From contig JAJXVI010000249.1 in NCBI GenBank assembly GCA_021782195.1, positions 1 through 5,010 on the forward strand: a DNA stretch of 5,010 nucleotides. Direction: 5' to 3'. Of the stretch, positions 1 to 5,010 are shown piece after piece. A program made the translations under genes and the position numbers. Under the pieces are notes generated by a model. It made no database searches and was not told the origin of the DNA. It saw nothing but the letters and a program-made list of their open reading frames with translations. The first letter of the stretch is position 1, and every line of letters begins with the position of its first letter. The DNA comes from a bacterium. Its GTDB lineage: Bacteria > Vulcanimicrobiota > Xenobia > RGZZ01.

Positions 1-2354
1 TGGGGATCGTAGCCGTACCGCTCCCGTACACGAGCCGCAATGAGGAGCGCCCACGGGGCGTGCACGCGAGCACCGAACGGCGAGTGGACACACAGACGCC
101 AGTCGCCGACCTCGTCGGGAAAGCGTTCCACGACGATGGTCAGTTCGTCGCACAGCGCACCGCAGGCGCGTCGCTGTTCGTTGAGGTAGTCGAGGAGGGT
201 ACGGGCGGCCACGGCGTCAAGGCCCGCGTTCTCCAGCCGCACGAGTGCGTCGGACGGCGCGGCCTCGGTCAGCGCGCGCAGAAAGCGTCCGTGGGCGCGA
301 CCCAGTTCGATCGAGCGACCCACCGCGTCCCCCTTCCAGAAAGGCATGCGCGCGGGCTCGCCTGGAGCCGGGCGGACGAGCACGCGGTCGGGCGTGATGT
401 CCTCGATTCGCCAGGAGGAGGCGCCGAGCACGAAAACGTCCCCGCGACGCGACTCGTGCACCATCTCCTCGTCAAGCTCTCCCACGCGGCGGCCGACCCC
501 TTCCCCGACCACGTACACACTGAAAAGACCGCGGTCAGGGATGGTCCCCCCGCAGGTCACGGCGAGACGCTGCGCGCCGCGGCGCGCGCGGATGCGACCG
601 CTGAGGGTGGAACCAGGCGCGGAGACGACCGAAGCGGCGGAAGGTGACCGATCCCAGACGAGGCGCGGACGAAGATCGGCAAGGTCCTCGCCTGGATACG
701 CACCGGAAAGCATGTCGAGCACGCCGACCATCGCGGTGGCCGGCAGCGAGGAAAACGGGGCCGCGCGGCGCGCGAGCGCAGTGAGGGCGGCCACGTCCCA
801 GTCGTCGAGGGCCGTCATCGCGACCACCTGCTGGGCCAGCACGTCGAGGGGGTTGCGAGGATAGCGCAACGGCTCCACGTCACCCGCGAGCATTTGCTCT
901 GCCAGCACGGCGCAGTTGAGCAGGTCGCCACGGCAGCGCGGCAGGATCACGCCCACACTGCAGCCGCCAACCTGATGGCCGGCTCGTCCGATGCGCTGCA
1001 GGCCGCTGGCCACCGAAGGAGGCGCCTCCACCTGCACAACCAGGTCGACCGACGCCATGTCGATGCCAAGTTCCAGCGACGACGTCGCCACGACTGCGGC
1101 CAGGCGCCCTTCCTTGAGGTCATCCTCCACGCGCCGGCGCTCCTGCCGGCTCACGGAACCATGATGCGCGCGCGCGATTTCGGAACCGGCCAGTTCGTTC
1201 AGGCCCCCGCAAAGGCGCTCTGCGAGACGCCGTGAGTTCGCGAACACGATCGTCGCGCGATGCGCGGTGATGAGTTCGAGCAGGCGCCCTTCGATGGCGG
1301 GCCAGACGGTCTTCGTCGGGTCGGTGCGCCCCGCAGGGTCCAGGGTGCGGGGGGAACGCGCGTCGGAGAGGTCCTCACCGCGTGGAGAGCGCGAATCGGA
1401 AGACGACGTCAAGCGCTCGCCCGCGCCCGCAAGGTCCTCGGAAGGAGGCGGCGGCGTCGGGTCGGGCACCTCGACGCGCAGGATGGGAGCATTCCGCCCG
1501 GGCGGCGCCACGATGGTGACGGGACGTTCGTTGCCCCCGTCGTCGCATCCGGCGAGGAAACGAGCGACCTCGTCCACCGGCGAAACGGTTGCGGAAAGCC
1601 CGATGCGACGGGCGGGGCGCGGCAAGAGCACGTCGAGTCGCTCGAGAGAGAGCGCCAGGTGAGCGCCGCGCTTGTTCGGCACAAGTGCGTGGATTTCGTC
1701 GATAATCACGGTGTCGACGTCACGCAGCACGTTTCGCGCACCGGACGTGAGGAGCAGGTAGAGCGACTCGGGCGTGGTGATGAGGATATCGGACGGGTGG
1801 CGGACGAAGCGGCGACGTTCCTGCTCGGAGGTGTCGCCCGTCCGCACCGCAACGCGCAGATCGCCCCACGCAGTGGGACCTGGGGCGGCGCCCTCGAGCC
1901 CGCGACTCTCTGAAGAACAAACGTTCGTACGTGAACAAACGTTCGTATATGAACAGGTGTTCGTTGCCGAACAAAAGTTCGATTTCGCGCAAGCGTCCGC
2001 GGGGGGAGAACCGTCCGCAGACAGAGGAACGGCGAGCGCCGTTGCCGCGGCGCAGATCCCGCGCAGGGGATGACGCAGGTTGCGCTCCACGTCCACGGCC
2101 AGCGCCTTGTGCGGCGACACGTAGGGAATGCGCAACCGGTTGGCGGAAGATGGCAGCGGATCGGTCCCCAGGCGGTCGATCGACCACAGGAAGGCCGCCA
2201 GGGTCTTGCCGCTTCCCGTCGGGGCCACGACCAGCACGGCCGGATCGCCGCGCGCGAGTGCGATCCACGCCCCCTCCTGTGCCGGGGTAGGGGCCTCGAA
2301 CGACGCCGCGAGCCACGTACGGGTCGGTGTGGAGAAGAGGTCGAAGGCGCTCAC
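1..2354 (-). CDS. lhr: Lhr-family ATP-dependent DNA helicase, N-terminal 784 residues (C-terminus beyond window)
   Basis: Superfamily 2 helicase of the Lhr family, an ssDNA-dependent ATPase and 3'-5' translocase linked to DNA repair. Translating the minus strand from GTG at 2354-2352 gives a frame open to position 1. Visible motifs are PTPAQ (res 22-26), Walker A APTGSGKT (44-51), YVSPHKALAVDVERNL (78-93, His where family members usually have Leu), TTPESL (193-198), DEIH (219-222), SAT (254-256), TIVFANSRRLAERL (368-381), ATSSLELGID (423-432) and QRIGRAGH (453-460). The Lhr-specific part follows: GGTIPDRGLF (602-611), RVGELDEEMV (623-632), GASSWRIEDIT (644-654), MPFWKGD (670-676) and SPFGARVHAPWAL (758-770). 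Family members are about 1,500 residues, so roughly half lies outside. Two insertions, about res 101-163 and 297-347, are unusual; both keep the frame and spare the motifs. An in-frame TAA lies upstream at 2420-2418. The Shine-Dalgarno sequence is weak, and TTG at 2372 is an alternative start. Confidence 0.95.
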   Translation of the reverse strand, partial: MSAFDLFSTPTRTWLAASFEAPTPAQEGAWIALARGDPAVLVVAPTGSGKTLAAFLWSIDRLGTDPLPSSANRLRIPYVSPHKALAVDVERNLRHPLRGICAAATALAVPLSADGSPPADACAKSNFCSATNTCSYTNVCSRTNVCSSESRGLEGAAPGPTAWGDLRVAVRTGDTSEQERRRFVRHPSDILITTPESLYLLLTSGARNVLRDVDTVIIDEIHALVPNKRGAHLALSLERLDVLLPRPARRIGLSATVSPVDEVARFLAGCDDGGNERPVTIVAPPGRNAPILRVEVPDPTPPPPSEDLAGAGERLTSSSDSRSPRGEDLSDARSPRTLDPAGRTDPTKTVWPAIEGRLLELITAHRATIVFANSRRLAERLCGGLNELAGSEIARAHHGSVSRQERRRVEDDLKEGRLAAVVATSSLELGIDMASVDLVVQVEAPPSVASGLQRIGRAGHQVGGCSVGVILPRCRGDLLNCAVLAEQMLAGDVEPLRYPRNPLDVLAQQVVAMTALDDWDVAALTALARRAAPFSSLPATAMVGVLDMLSGAYPGEDLADLRPRLVWDRSPSAASVVSAPGSTLSGRIRARRGAQRLAVTCGGTIPDRGLFSVYVVGEGVGRRVGELDEEMVHESRRGDVFVLGASSWRIEDITPDRVLVRPAPGEPARMPFWKGDAVGRSIELGRAHGRFLRALTEAAPSDALVRLENAGLDAVAARTLLDYLNEQRRACGALCDELTIVVERFPDEVGDWRLCVHSPFGARVHAPWALLIAARVRERYGYDP
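1915..1986. repeat. Four tandem 18-bp units, each a GAAC-N4-GTTC palindrome, inside lhr
   Basis: The cores lie at 1915-1926, 1933-1944, 1951-1962 and 1969-1980, with an exact 18-bp period. The first two are GAACAAACGTTC, the third GAACAGGTGTTC and the fourth GAACAAAAGTTC. Units 1 and 2 agree at 16 of 18 positions. The core has the form of the Gram-positive/actinobacterial LexA box. Boxes 1-3 also fit the Bacillus RNRY centre, and box 4 has the flanked form CGAAC-N4-GTTCG. By count 30 of 72 bases are G or C, well below the surrounding gene. On the coding strand the units give hexapeptides of pattern N-x-C-S-x-T (lhr residues about 125-148). The array is seen directly; LexA binding is inference. 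It could instead be a coding minisatellite with accidental palindromes. Confidence 0.85.
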
Positions 2355-2363
2355 ATCACGCGG

Positions 2364-2438
2364 TTCCCGCAAAAGTTCACGAGTGCCTGCCTGGGGTTTC
2401 GCGCGGTTCCCCGGAAATTAACATTCCCGCAATATTTC
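2364..2438. repeat. Direct repeat TTCCCGCAAnAnTTC in the divergent intergenic region
   Basis: Two copies lie at 2364-2378 and 2424-2438, exactly 60 bp apart, and match at 13 of 15 positions. A shorter related repeat, CGCGGTTCCC, occurs at 2359-2368 and 2402-2411. Between them lies an imperfect palindrome GGAA-N7-TTCC at 2413-2427. The elements sit just upstream of the lhr start and before the rightward promoter, so they could be binding sites of a regulator acting on one or both genes. No known regulator consensus is recognised and chance is possible for motifs this short. Confidence 0.4.
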
Positions 2439-2453
2439 GAGGGGGGCAGTACG

Positions 2454-2482
2454 TTTCCAGCAGCCCGCAGGATTGATATACT
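2454..2482 (+). promoter_or_regulatory. Predicted sigma-70-type promoter for the rightward gene
   Basis: A -10 hexamer TATACT (2477-2482, 5 of 6 to consensus) follows a -35-like TTTCCA (2454-2459, 4 of 6) with a 17-bp spacer. A transcript would start near 2489, giving a 5' leader of about 86 nt. The AT-rich -10 stands out from the GC-rich background. The leader has no clear riboswitch or terminator fold. Confidence 0.6.
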
Positions 2483-2561
2483 GTGGGGGACGTAGAGAAG
2501 GATGCCCCTGTTCATACGTTCTTTTCCGGCCTGCCAGACCGGCCCGGAGCCATGACGATGT

Positions 2562-2567
2562 GGAGGA
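2562..2567 (+). promoter_or_regulatory. Shine-Dalgarno sequence that fixes the GTG start at 2575
   Basis: GGAGGA lies 7 nt before the GTG at 2575, which is close to ideal spacing. An in-frame GTG at 2560 overlaps this site and has no ribosome binding sequence of its own, so 2575 is preferred. The ATG codons at 2552 and 2558 are in another frame. Confidence 0.75.
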
Positions 2568-2574
2568 CTCACCC

Positions 2575-5010
2575 GTGGATCGCATCAACTCGGCCGACAC
2601 ACGCCGCCTCGAAAGACAGTTCGACGCCGCTTCCTCTCCCCTCGCCCCCGAGCGGCGCGCAACCGACGCGCACCGTGTGCATGCCGGCGACGGGGGCGCC
2701 GTGCCGTCCTCCGCCGATCACGTCACAACCTCCGCTGCGTCAGCCGCCCCCCCGTCGACCGCCGCGCCGACCGTAATCCACTTCGAGCATCTCGGCGACG
2801 GACGAAGCCTGATGCGCATGAGCGACGGGTCGAGCTTCCTGAAGGCAGCGAACCACGTTGTGCGGGAAACCGACGCCGACGGAACCACGCGAATTTCACT
2901 CCCCAACGGCCTTCTGATCCAGCACGACCGAGACGGCCAGACCGCTGGTTTCGACCCGGCCACGGGTCGCACGTTCAGCGTCAAAGCCGAACAGCACGCG
3001 GAAAACGGGCAGTACTACTTTCACTTCACCGACCCGCGGGGCAATCGCTACATGGCCACGTCCGAAACCCTGCGCTTTGAAGTGACGAATCCGTCGGGTA
3101 CGATCCACCAGAAAGTCAACTCGAGCGGCAGCATGAACCTCTCCACGAAGACAGTGCTGCGCGACCCGAGAGGCCGTCTGCAGCAGGAGACCGAGACCGT
3201 CACGGTGCAACCCGACGGCACGGTCATCGGCATGGGCCTGCGTCACAAGAACATCACGCTGGACAATCGTTGCATGCGCTACACGCAGAGCTCGGGCGTG
3301 CGCGTGGAGGCCGACCTCCCCTACCCGATCCCGTTTGCGTTGCGGATGGGGGGGCAGGCACAGGAAGCTCCCGCGCCCACGTCGAGCGTGCCGTCCACCC
3401 TCCTCGCGGACGACACGAGCGCCGCGACTTCCTCCGGGGCCGTTCCATTCACTGCCCCCGCGTTTCTCCAGGGGCAGACCGCACAACCGCAGGGTCCCCT
3501 CGCGGCTTCCCCCGGTGGTGTTCCATTCATCGATCCCGCACTCATCCAGGGGCAGAACGGCTCTCTTCAGGCGGCGACCGCTTCCCCCGGGGCGGATTCA
3601 TTCACGGATCCCACGCTAATCCAGACGCAAAACCCCACTTTCCAGGGTGCGACTGCTTCCCCCGGGGCGGTTTCATTCACGGATCCCACGCTAATCCAGA
3701 CGCAAAACCCCACTTTCCAGGCGGCGACTGCCGCACCTGCGCCGCCTGCGGATCCGACCCCGATTGCCGTGAACGCCTACGGCCCGCCTCCCTCGTTCTT
3801 CGCGTCGGCAGGCGCACAATCAAACATCGGGGGCGCCCAGGCAGGCGGTCCGGGCTTTACCGCTGGCGCCGGTGCGGCCTCTGGCGCTGGGCCTGGCGCA
3901 GGGAACGTCGGAGGACCGGGATTCACGCCGTCGTTCGCCACACCGGGCTCGGGAGGTTTCTCGCCGTTCGCAGCCGCCGGCCCCGCCAACGCGTCGTCGT
4001 TCGTCGCTCCGGGCCCCGGAGGCCCGTTCCAGGGGCCGTGGTCTCCCGGCAACCCTCCAGGCTTTCCGCCCGTCGGGCCGTTTCCCGCTGGCGGACCAGG
4101 AGGAACCATCGCGTGGGGTGGTCCCGGGTCGCTTCCGGGGGGCTATCCCGTCCCGCCGGGGATGCAGATACCGACAAATATCCAGACCTCCCCGTGGTCA
4201 ATGCCGCCTTTCAACATCCAGGCTCCGAACACGCCGGTTCCGCTCCCCGCCGACCCGACCGCTCCGGTCATGACCGCTGGTGGGCTTGTCCGACAGGCGC
4301 GTAGCGACGGTTCGATGTACATCTCGCTGCCGAACGGCATCGTGTTCACCGAAACGCCCGACCAGAAGTACGTTGCGTTCGACGCCCGCCTCAATCAGGC
4401 ACTGCCGGCAGCCGAAGCCGACGTGGTCACGCCGAACGGGGGGCCTGAGAAGCAGTTCGTGTTCCGCGACGCCGTCGGCAACGAGTACCTGATGTACTCG
4501 AAGAGCCTCGACTTTGCGGTGACAAGCGCTGACGGACGGGTCCGCGAGATCGTGATGCCGCAGGGCAACATCCTCATCATGGCCCAGACCCCAACCACCG
4601 GTCCGAACGGACAGCCCGCCATCAAGCAGCACATGGTCGAGATGCTGCCCAACGGACAGGTCAACACCTTCGGAGAAGCGGGCGTGAACGTCGGCCTCAA
4701 CGCCGTCGGGTTCACCGGCAGCAACGGTCAGCCCGTATCCGTGAACCTCCCCTACCCGATCCCCCAGAATCAGGGGATGATTTCGACGCTACAGTCCACC
4801 GGCCAGTTGCCGAACGCGGTCTCGGGAACAATGTACACACCCGGCACGATGCCGCAGCAGCCCGGAAGTCCTTCCCCGACGCCGGATCCCGGCGCGGGGG
4901 GCCCGAACCCGTTCGGAATGGGGATGCCAGGAGCGGGGGGCCCGAACCCGTTCGGAATGGGGATGCCAGGAGCGGGGGGCCCGAACCCGTTCGGAATGGG
5001 GATGCCAGGA
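2575..5010 (+). CDS. Large modular repeat protein of unknown function, N-terminal 812 residues (C-terminus beyond window)
   Basis: The frame is open from GTG at 2575 to the window end. I do not recognise the family. Visible order: a polar, Ala/Ser/Pro-rich N-terminus (res 1-65) without signal peptide or membrane segment; beta-rich domain A (about 66-255); four tandem 25-26-residue repeats (283-383); a Pro/Gly/Ala segment with scattered Phe (384-562); domain B (about 565-730), homologous to A; a short Pro/Thr/Ser linker; and 13-residue repeats GAGGPNPFGMGMP from residue 773 onward. Domains A and B contain recurrent DG/NG turns, suggesting beta-hairpin sheets. The turn spacing loosely recalls bacterial beta-repeat proteins or the G-box of Tcp10_C proteins, but this is only a resemblance. 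Only one cysteine (C233) is seen, and no catalytic motif. A structural, scaffold or surface role is plausible. Without a visible export signal it is either cytoplasmic or exported by a route needing elements outside the window. The gene is divergent from lhr, with no evident functional link. Confidence 0.85.
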   Translation, partial: MDRINSADTRRLERQFDAASSPLAPERRATDAHRVHAGDGGAVPSSADHVTTSAASAAPPSTAAPTVIHFEHLGDGRSLMRMSDGSSFLKAANHVVRETDADGTTRISLPNGLLIQHDRDGQTAGFDPATGRTFSVKAEQHAENGQYYFHFTDPRGNRYMATSETLRFEVTNPSGTIHQKVNSSGSMNLSTKTVLRDPRGRLQQETETVTVQPDGTVIGMGLRHKNITLDNRCMRYTQSSGVRVEADLPYPIPFALRMGGQAQEAPAPTSSVPSTLLADDTSAATSSGAVPFTAPAFLQGQTAQPQGPLAASPGGVPFIDPALIQGQNGSLQAATASPGADSFTDPTLIQTQNPTFQGATASPGAVSFTDPTLIQTQNPTFQAATAAPAPPADPTPIAVNAYGPPPSFFASAGAQSNIGGAQAGGPGFTAGAGAASGAGPGAGNVGGPGFTPSFATPGSGGFSPFAAAGPANASSFVAPGPGGPFQGPWSPGNPPGFPPVGPFPAGGPGGTIAWGGPGSLPGGYPVPPGMQIPTNIQTSPWSMPPFNIQAPNTPVPLPADPTAPVMTAGGLVRQARSDGSMYISLPNGIVFTETPDQKYVAFDARLNQALPAAEADVVTPNGGPEKQFVFRDAVGNEYLMYSKSLDFAVTSADGRVREIVMPQGNILIMAQTPTTGPNGQPAIKQHMVEMLPNGQVNTFGEAGVNVGLNAVGFTGSNGQPVSVNLPYPIPQNQGMISTLQSTGQLPNAVSGTMYTPGTMPQQPGSPSPTPDPGAGGPNPFGMGMPGAGGPNPFGMGMPGAGGPNPFGMGMPG
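2770..3339 (+). other. Domain A: first copy of a duplicated beta-rich domain
   Basis: Residues about 66-255 of the rightward protein. The segment is rich in beta-branched residues and in DG, NG and GN turns. Landmarks are ISLPNG (107-112), GFDPATG (125-131), FTDPRGNRY (151-159), SETLRFEVT (163-171) and LPYPIP (248-253). Each has a counterpart in the same order in domain B. Domain A has about 40 extra residues before ISLPNG for which no counterpart is evident in B. The family is not recognised. Confidence 0.75.
3421..3723 (+). repeat. Four tandem 75-78-bp coding repeats
   Basis: The units are at 3421-3498 (26 codons), 3499-3573, 3574-3648 and 3649-3723 (25 codons each). The shared pattern is ATASPGxxxF-xDPxLIQxQN-xxxQ. 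Copies 3 and 4 differ at only 4 of 75 nucleotides, two of which change the conserved VSF/DSF position and the last residue. Copies 1 and 2 are clearly more diverged. This gradient suggests a recent duplication at the downstream end of an older array. The repeats join domain A to the Pro/Gly-rich segment and look like a flexible spacer. Confidence 0.9.
3724..4260 (+). other. Pro/Gly/Ala/Phe-rich low-complexity segment
   Basis: Residues 384-562 of the rightward protein are dominated by Gly, Pro, Ala, Ser and regularly scattered Phe (GGPGF, GSGGFSPF, GGPFQGPW, GGYPVPPG) and have almost no charged residues. The segment is predicted to be disordered. It separates the two homologous domains and probably acts as a spacer. 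Phe embedded in Gly/Pro sequence is also typical of weakly self-associating regions, but that role is inference. Confidence 0.75.
4267..4764 (+). other. Domain B: second copy of the duplicated beta-rich domain
   Basis: Residues about 565-730. It matches domain A in order and spacing: VRQARSDG versus VRETDADG, ISLPNG at 583-588, YVAFDARLN, FVFRDAVGNEY versus FHFTDPRGNRY, SKSLDFAVT versus SETLRFEVT, MLPNGQV versus VQPDGTV, and LPYPIP at 725-730. ISLPNG to LPYPIP spans 142 residues here and 141 in domain A. Nucleotide identity is low, so the duplication is old compared with the tandem repeats. Confidence 0.75.
4891..5010 (+). repeat. 39-bp tandem repeat encoding GAGGPNPFGMGMP, truncated by the window end
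   Basis: Full units lie at 4891-4929, 4930-4968 and 4969-5007, and a fourth begins at 5008. They are identical except for the first codon of unit 1 (GGC rather than GGA). The absence of synonymous drift indicates very recent expansion or active homogenisation. Each unit contains a run of six G followed by CCC. The array keeps the reading frame, and its full copy number is not visible. Confidence 0.95.

Noticed and set aside
60..1913. Several plus-strand open frames of 97-217 codons opposite lhr
   Set aside because: They are Arg/Ala-rich shadows of the conserved helicase frame, which runs unbroken on the minus strand with all motifs.
1915..1986. The 18-bp repeats as a CRISPR array
   Set aside because: The units are too short, are contiguous with no unique spacers, and lie inside a conserved coding frame.
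1720..2316. A 198-codon minus-strand frame over the 18-bp palindrome array
   Set aside because: It is shifted relative to the Lhr frame, and the Walker A and DEIH motifs appear only in the Lhr frame.
2527..2547. A possible hairpin in the 5' leader (CCGG and GGCC repeated around TGCCAGACC)
   Set aside because: The stem is only four base pairs with a nine-base loop, and no U-tract follows, so it is not supported as a terminator or riboswitch.
2502..2555. A 17-codon leader ORF (ATG at 2502, TGA at 2553-2555) in the 5' leader
   Set aside because: The purine-rich AGAAGG directly abuts its ATG, too close for a ribosome binding site. It has no attenuator-like residue run and no terminator follows.
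3270..4304. A 344-codon open frame on the plus strand, out of phase with the rightward gene
   Set aside because: It is very Arg/Gly-rich, lacks domain structure, and only mirrors the GC-rich repeats of the real frame. The true frame shows homologous domains and a good ribosome binding site.

Overview
The window is GC-rich bacterial DNA. It carries two divergent genes, both running off the window, separated by a 220-bp intergenic region. The best organism guess is a high-GC actinobacterium. The leftward gene has the typical actinobacterial form of the Lhr helicase, start codons are GTG, and the palindromes found inside that gene have the GAAC-N4-GTTC form of Gram-positive and actinobacterial SOS (LexA) boxes. 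Genus cannot be fixed from this sequence.

Region 1-2354 (minus strand) is the first 784 codons of an uninterrupted reading frame for an Lhr-family ATP-dependent DNA helicase. The whole superfamily 2 motor is present, from the PTPAQ motif and Walker A through DEIH, SAT and QRIGRAGH, together with the start of the Lhr-specific downstream domains. Two insertions of low complexity interrupt the motor. The first contains four tandem 18-bp units (1915-1986), each carrying a GAAC-N4-GTTC palindrome. On the coding strand they read as a cysteine/threonine/asparagine-rich hexapeptide repeat.

Region 2355-2574 is the divergent control region. It has a good sigma-70-type promoter for the rightward gene (TTTCCA, 17-bp spacer, TATACT), a strong Shine-Dalgarno sequence, and a 60-bp-spaced direct repeat TTCCCGCAAnAnTTC close to the lhr start.

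Region 2575-5010 (plus strand) is the first 812 codons of a large modular protein that I do not recognise. It has a disordered N-terminus without a signal peptide and a beta-rich domain A. Four 25-26-residue tandem repeats and a Pro/Gly/Phe-rich low-complexity segment follow. A second beta-rich domain B is clearly homologous to A: both hold ISLPNG and LPYPIP about 141-142 residues apart. The window ends inside a nearly perfect 39-bp tandem repeat encoding GAGGPNPFGMGMP. The duplicated domain and the expanding repeats suggest a structural, scaffold, surface or condensate-type protein, but no function can be assigned. Nothing indicates that the two divergent genes act in one pathway; they share only the intergenic region. 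No tRNA, rRNA, CRISPR array or insertion sequence is visible.
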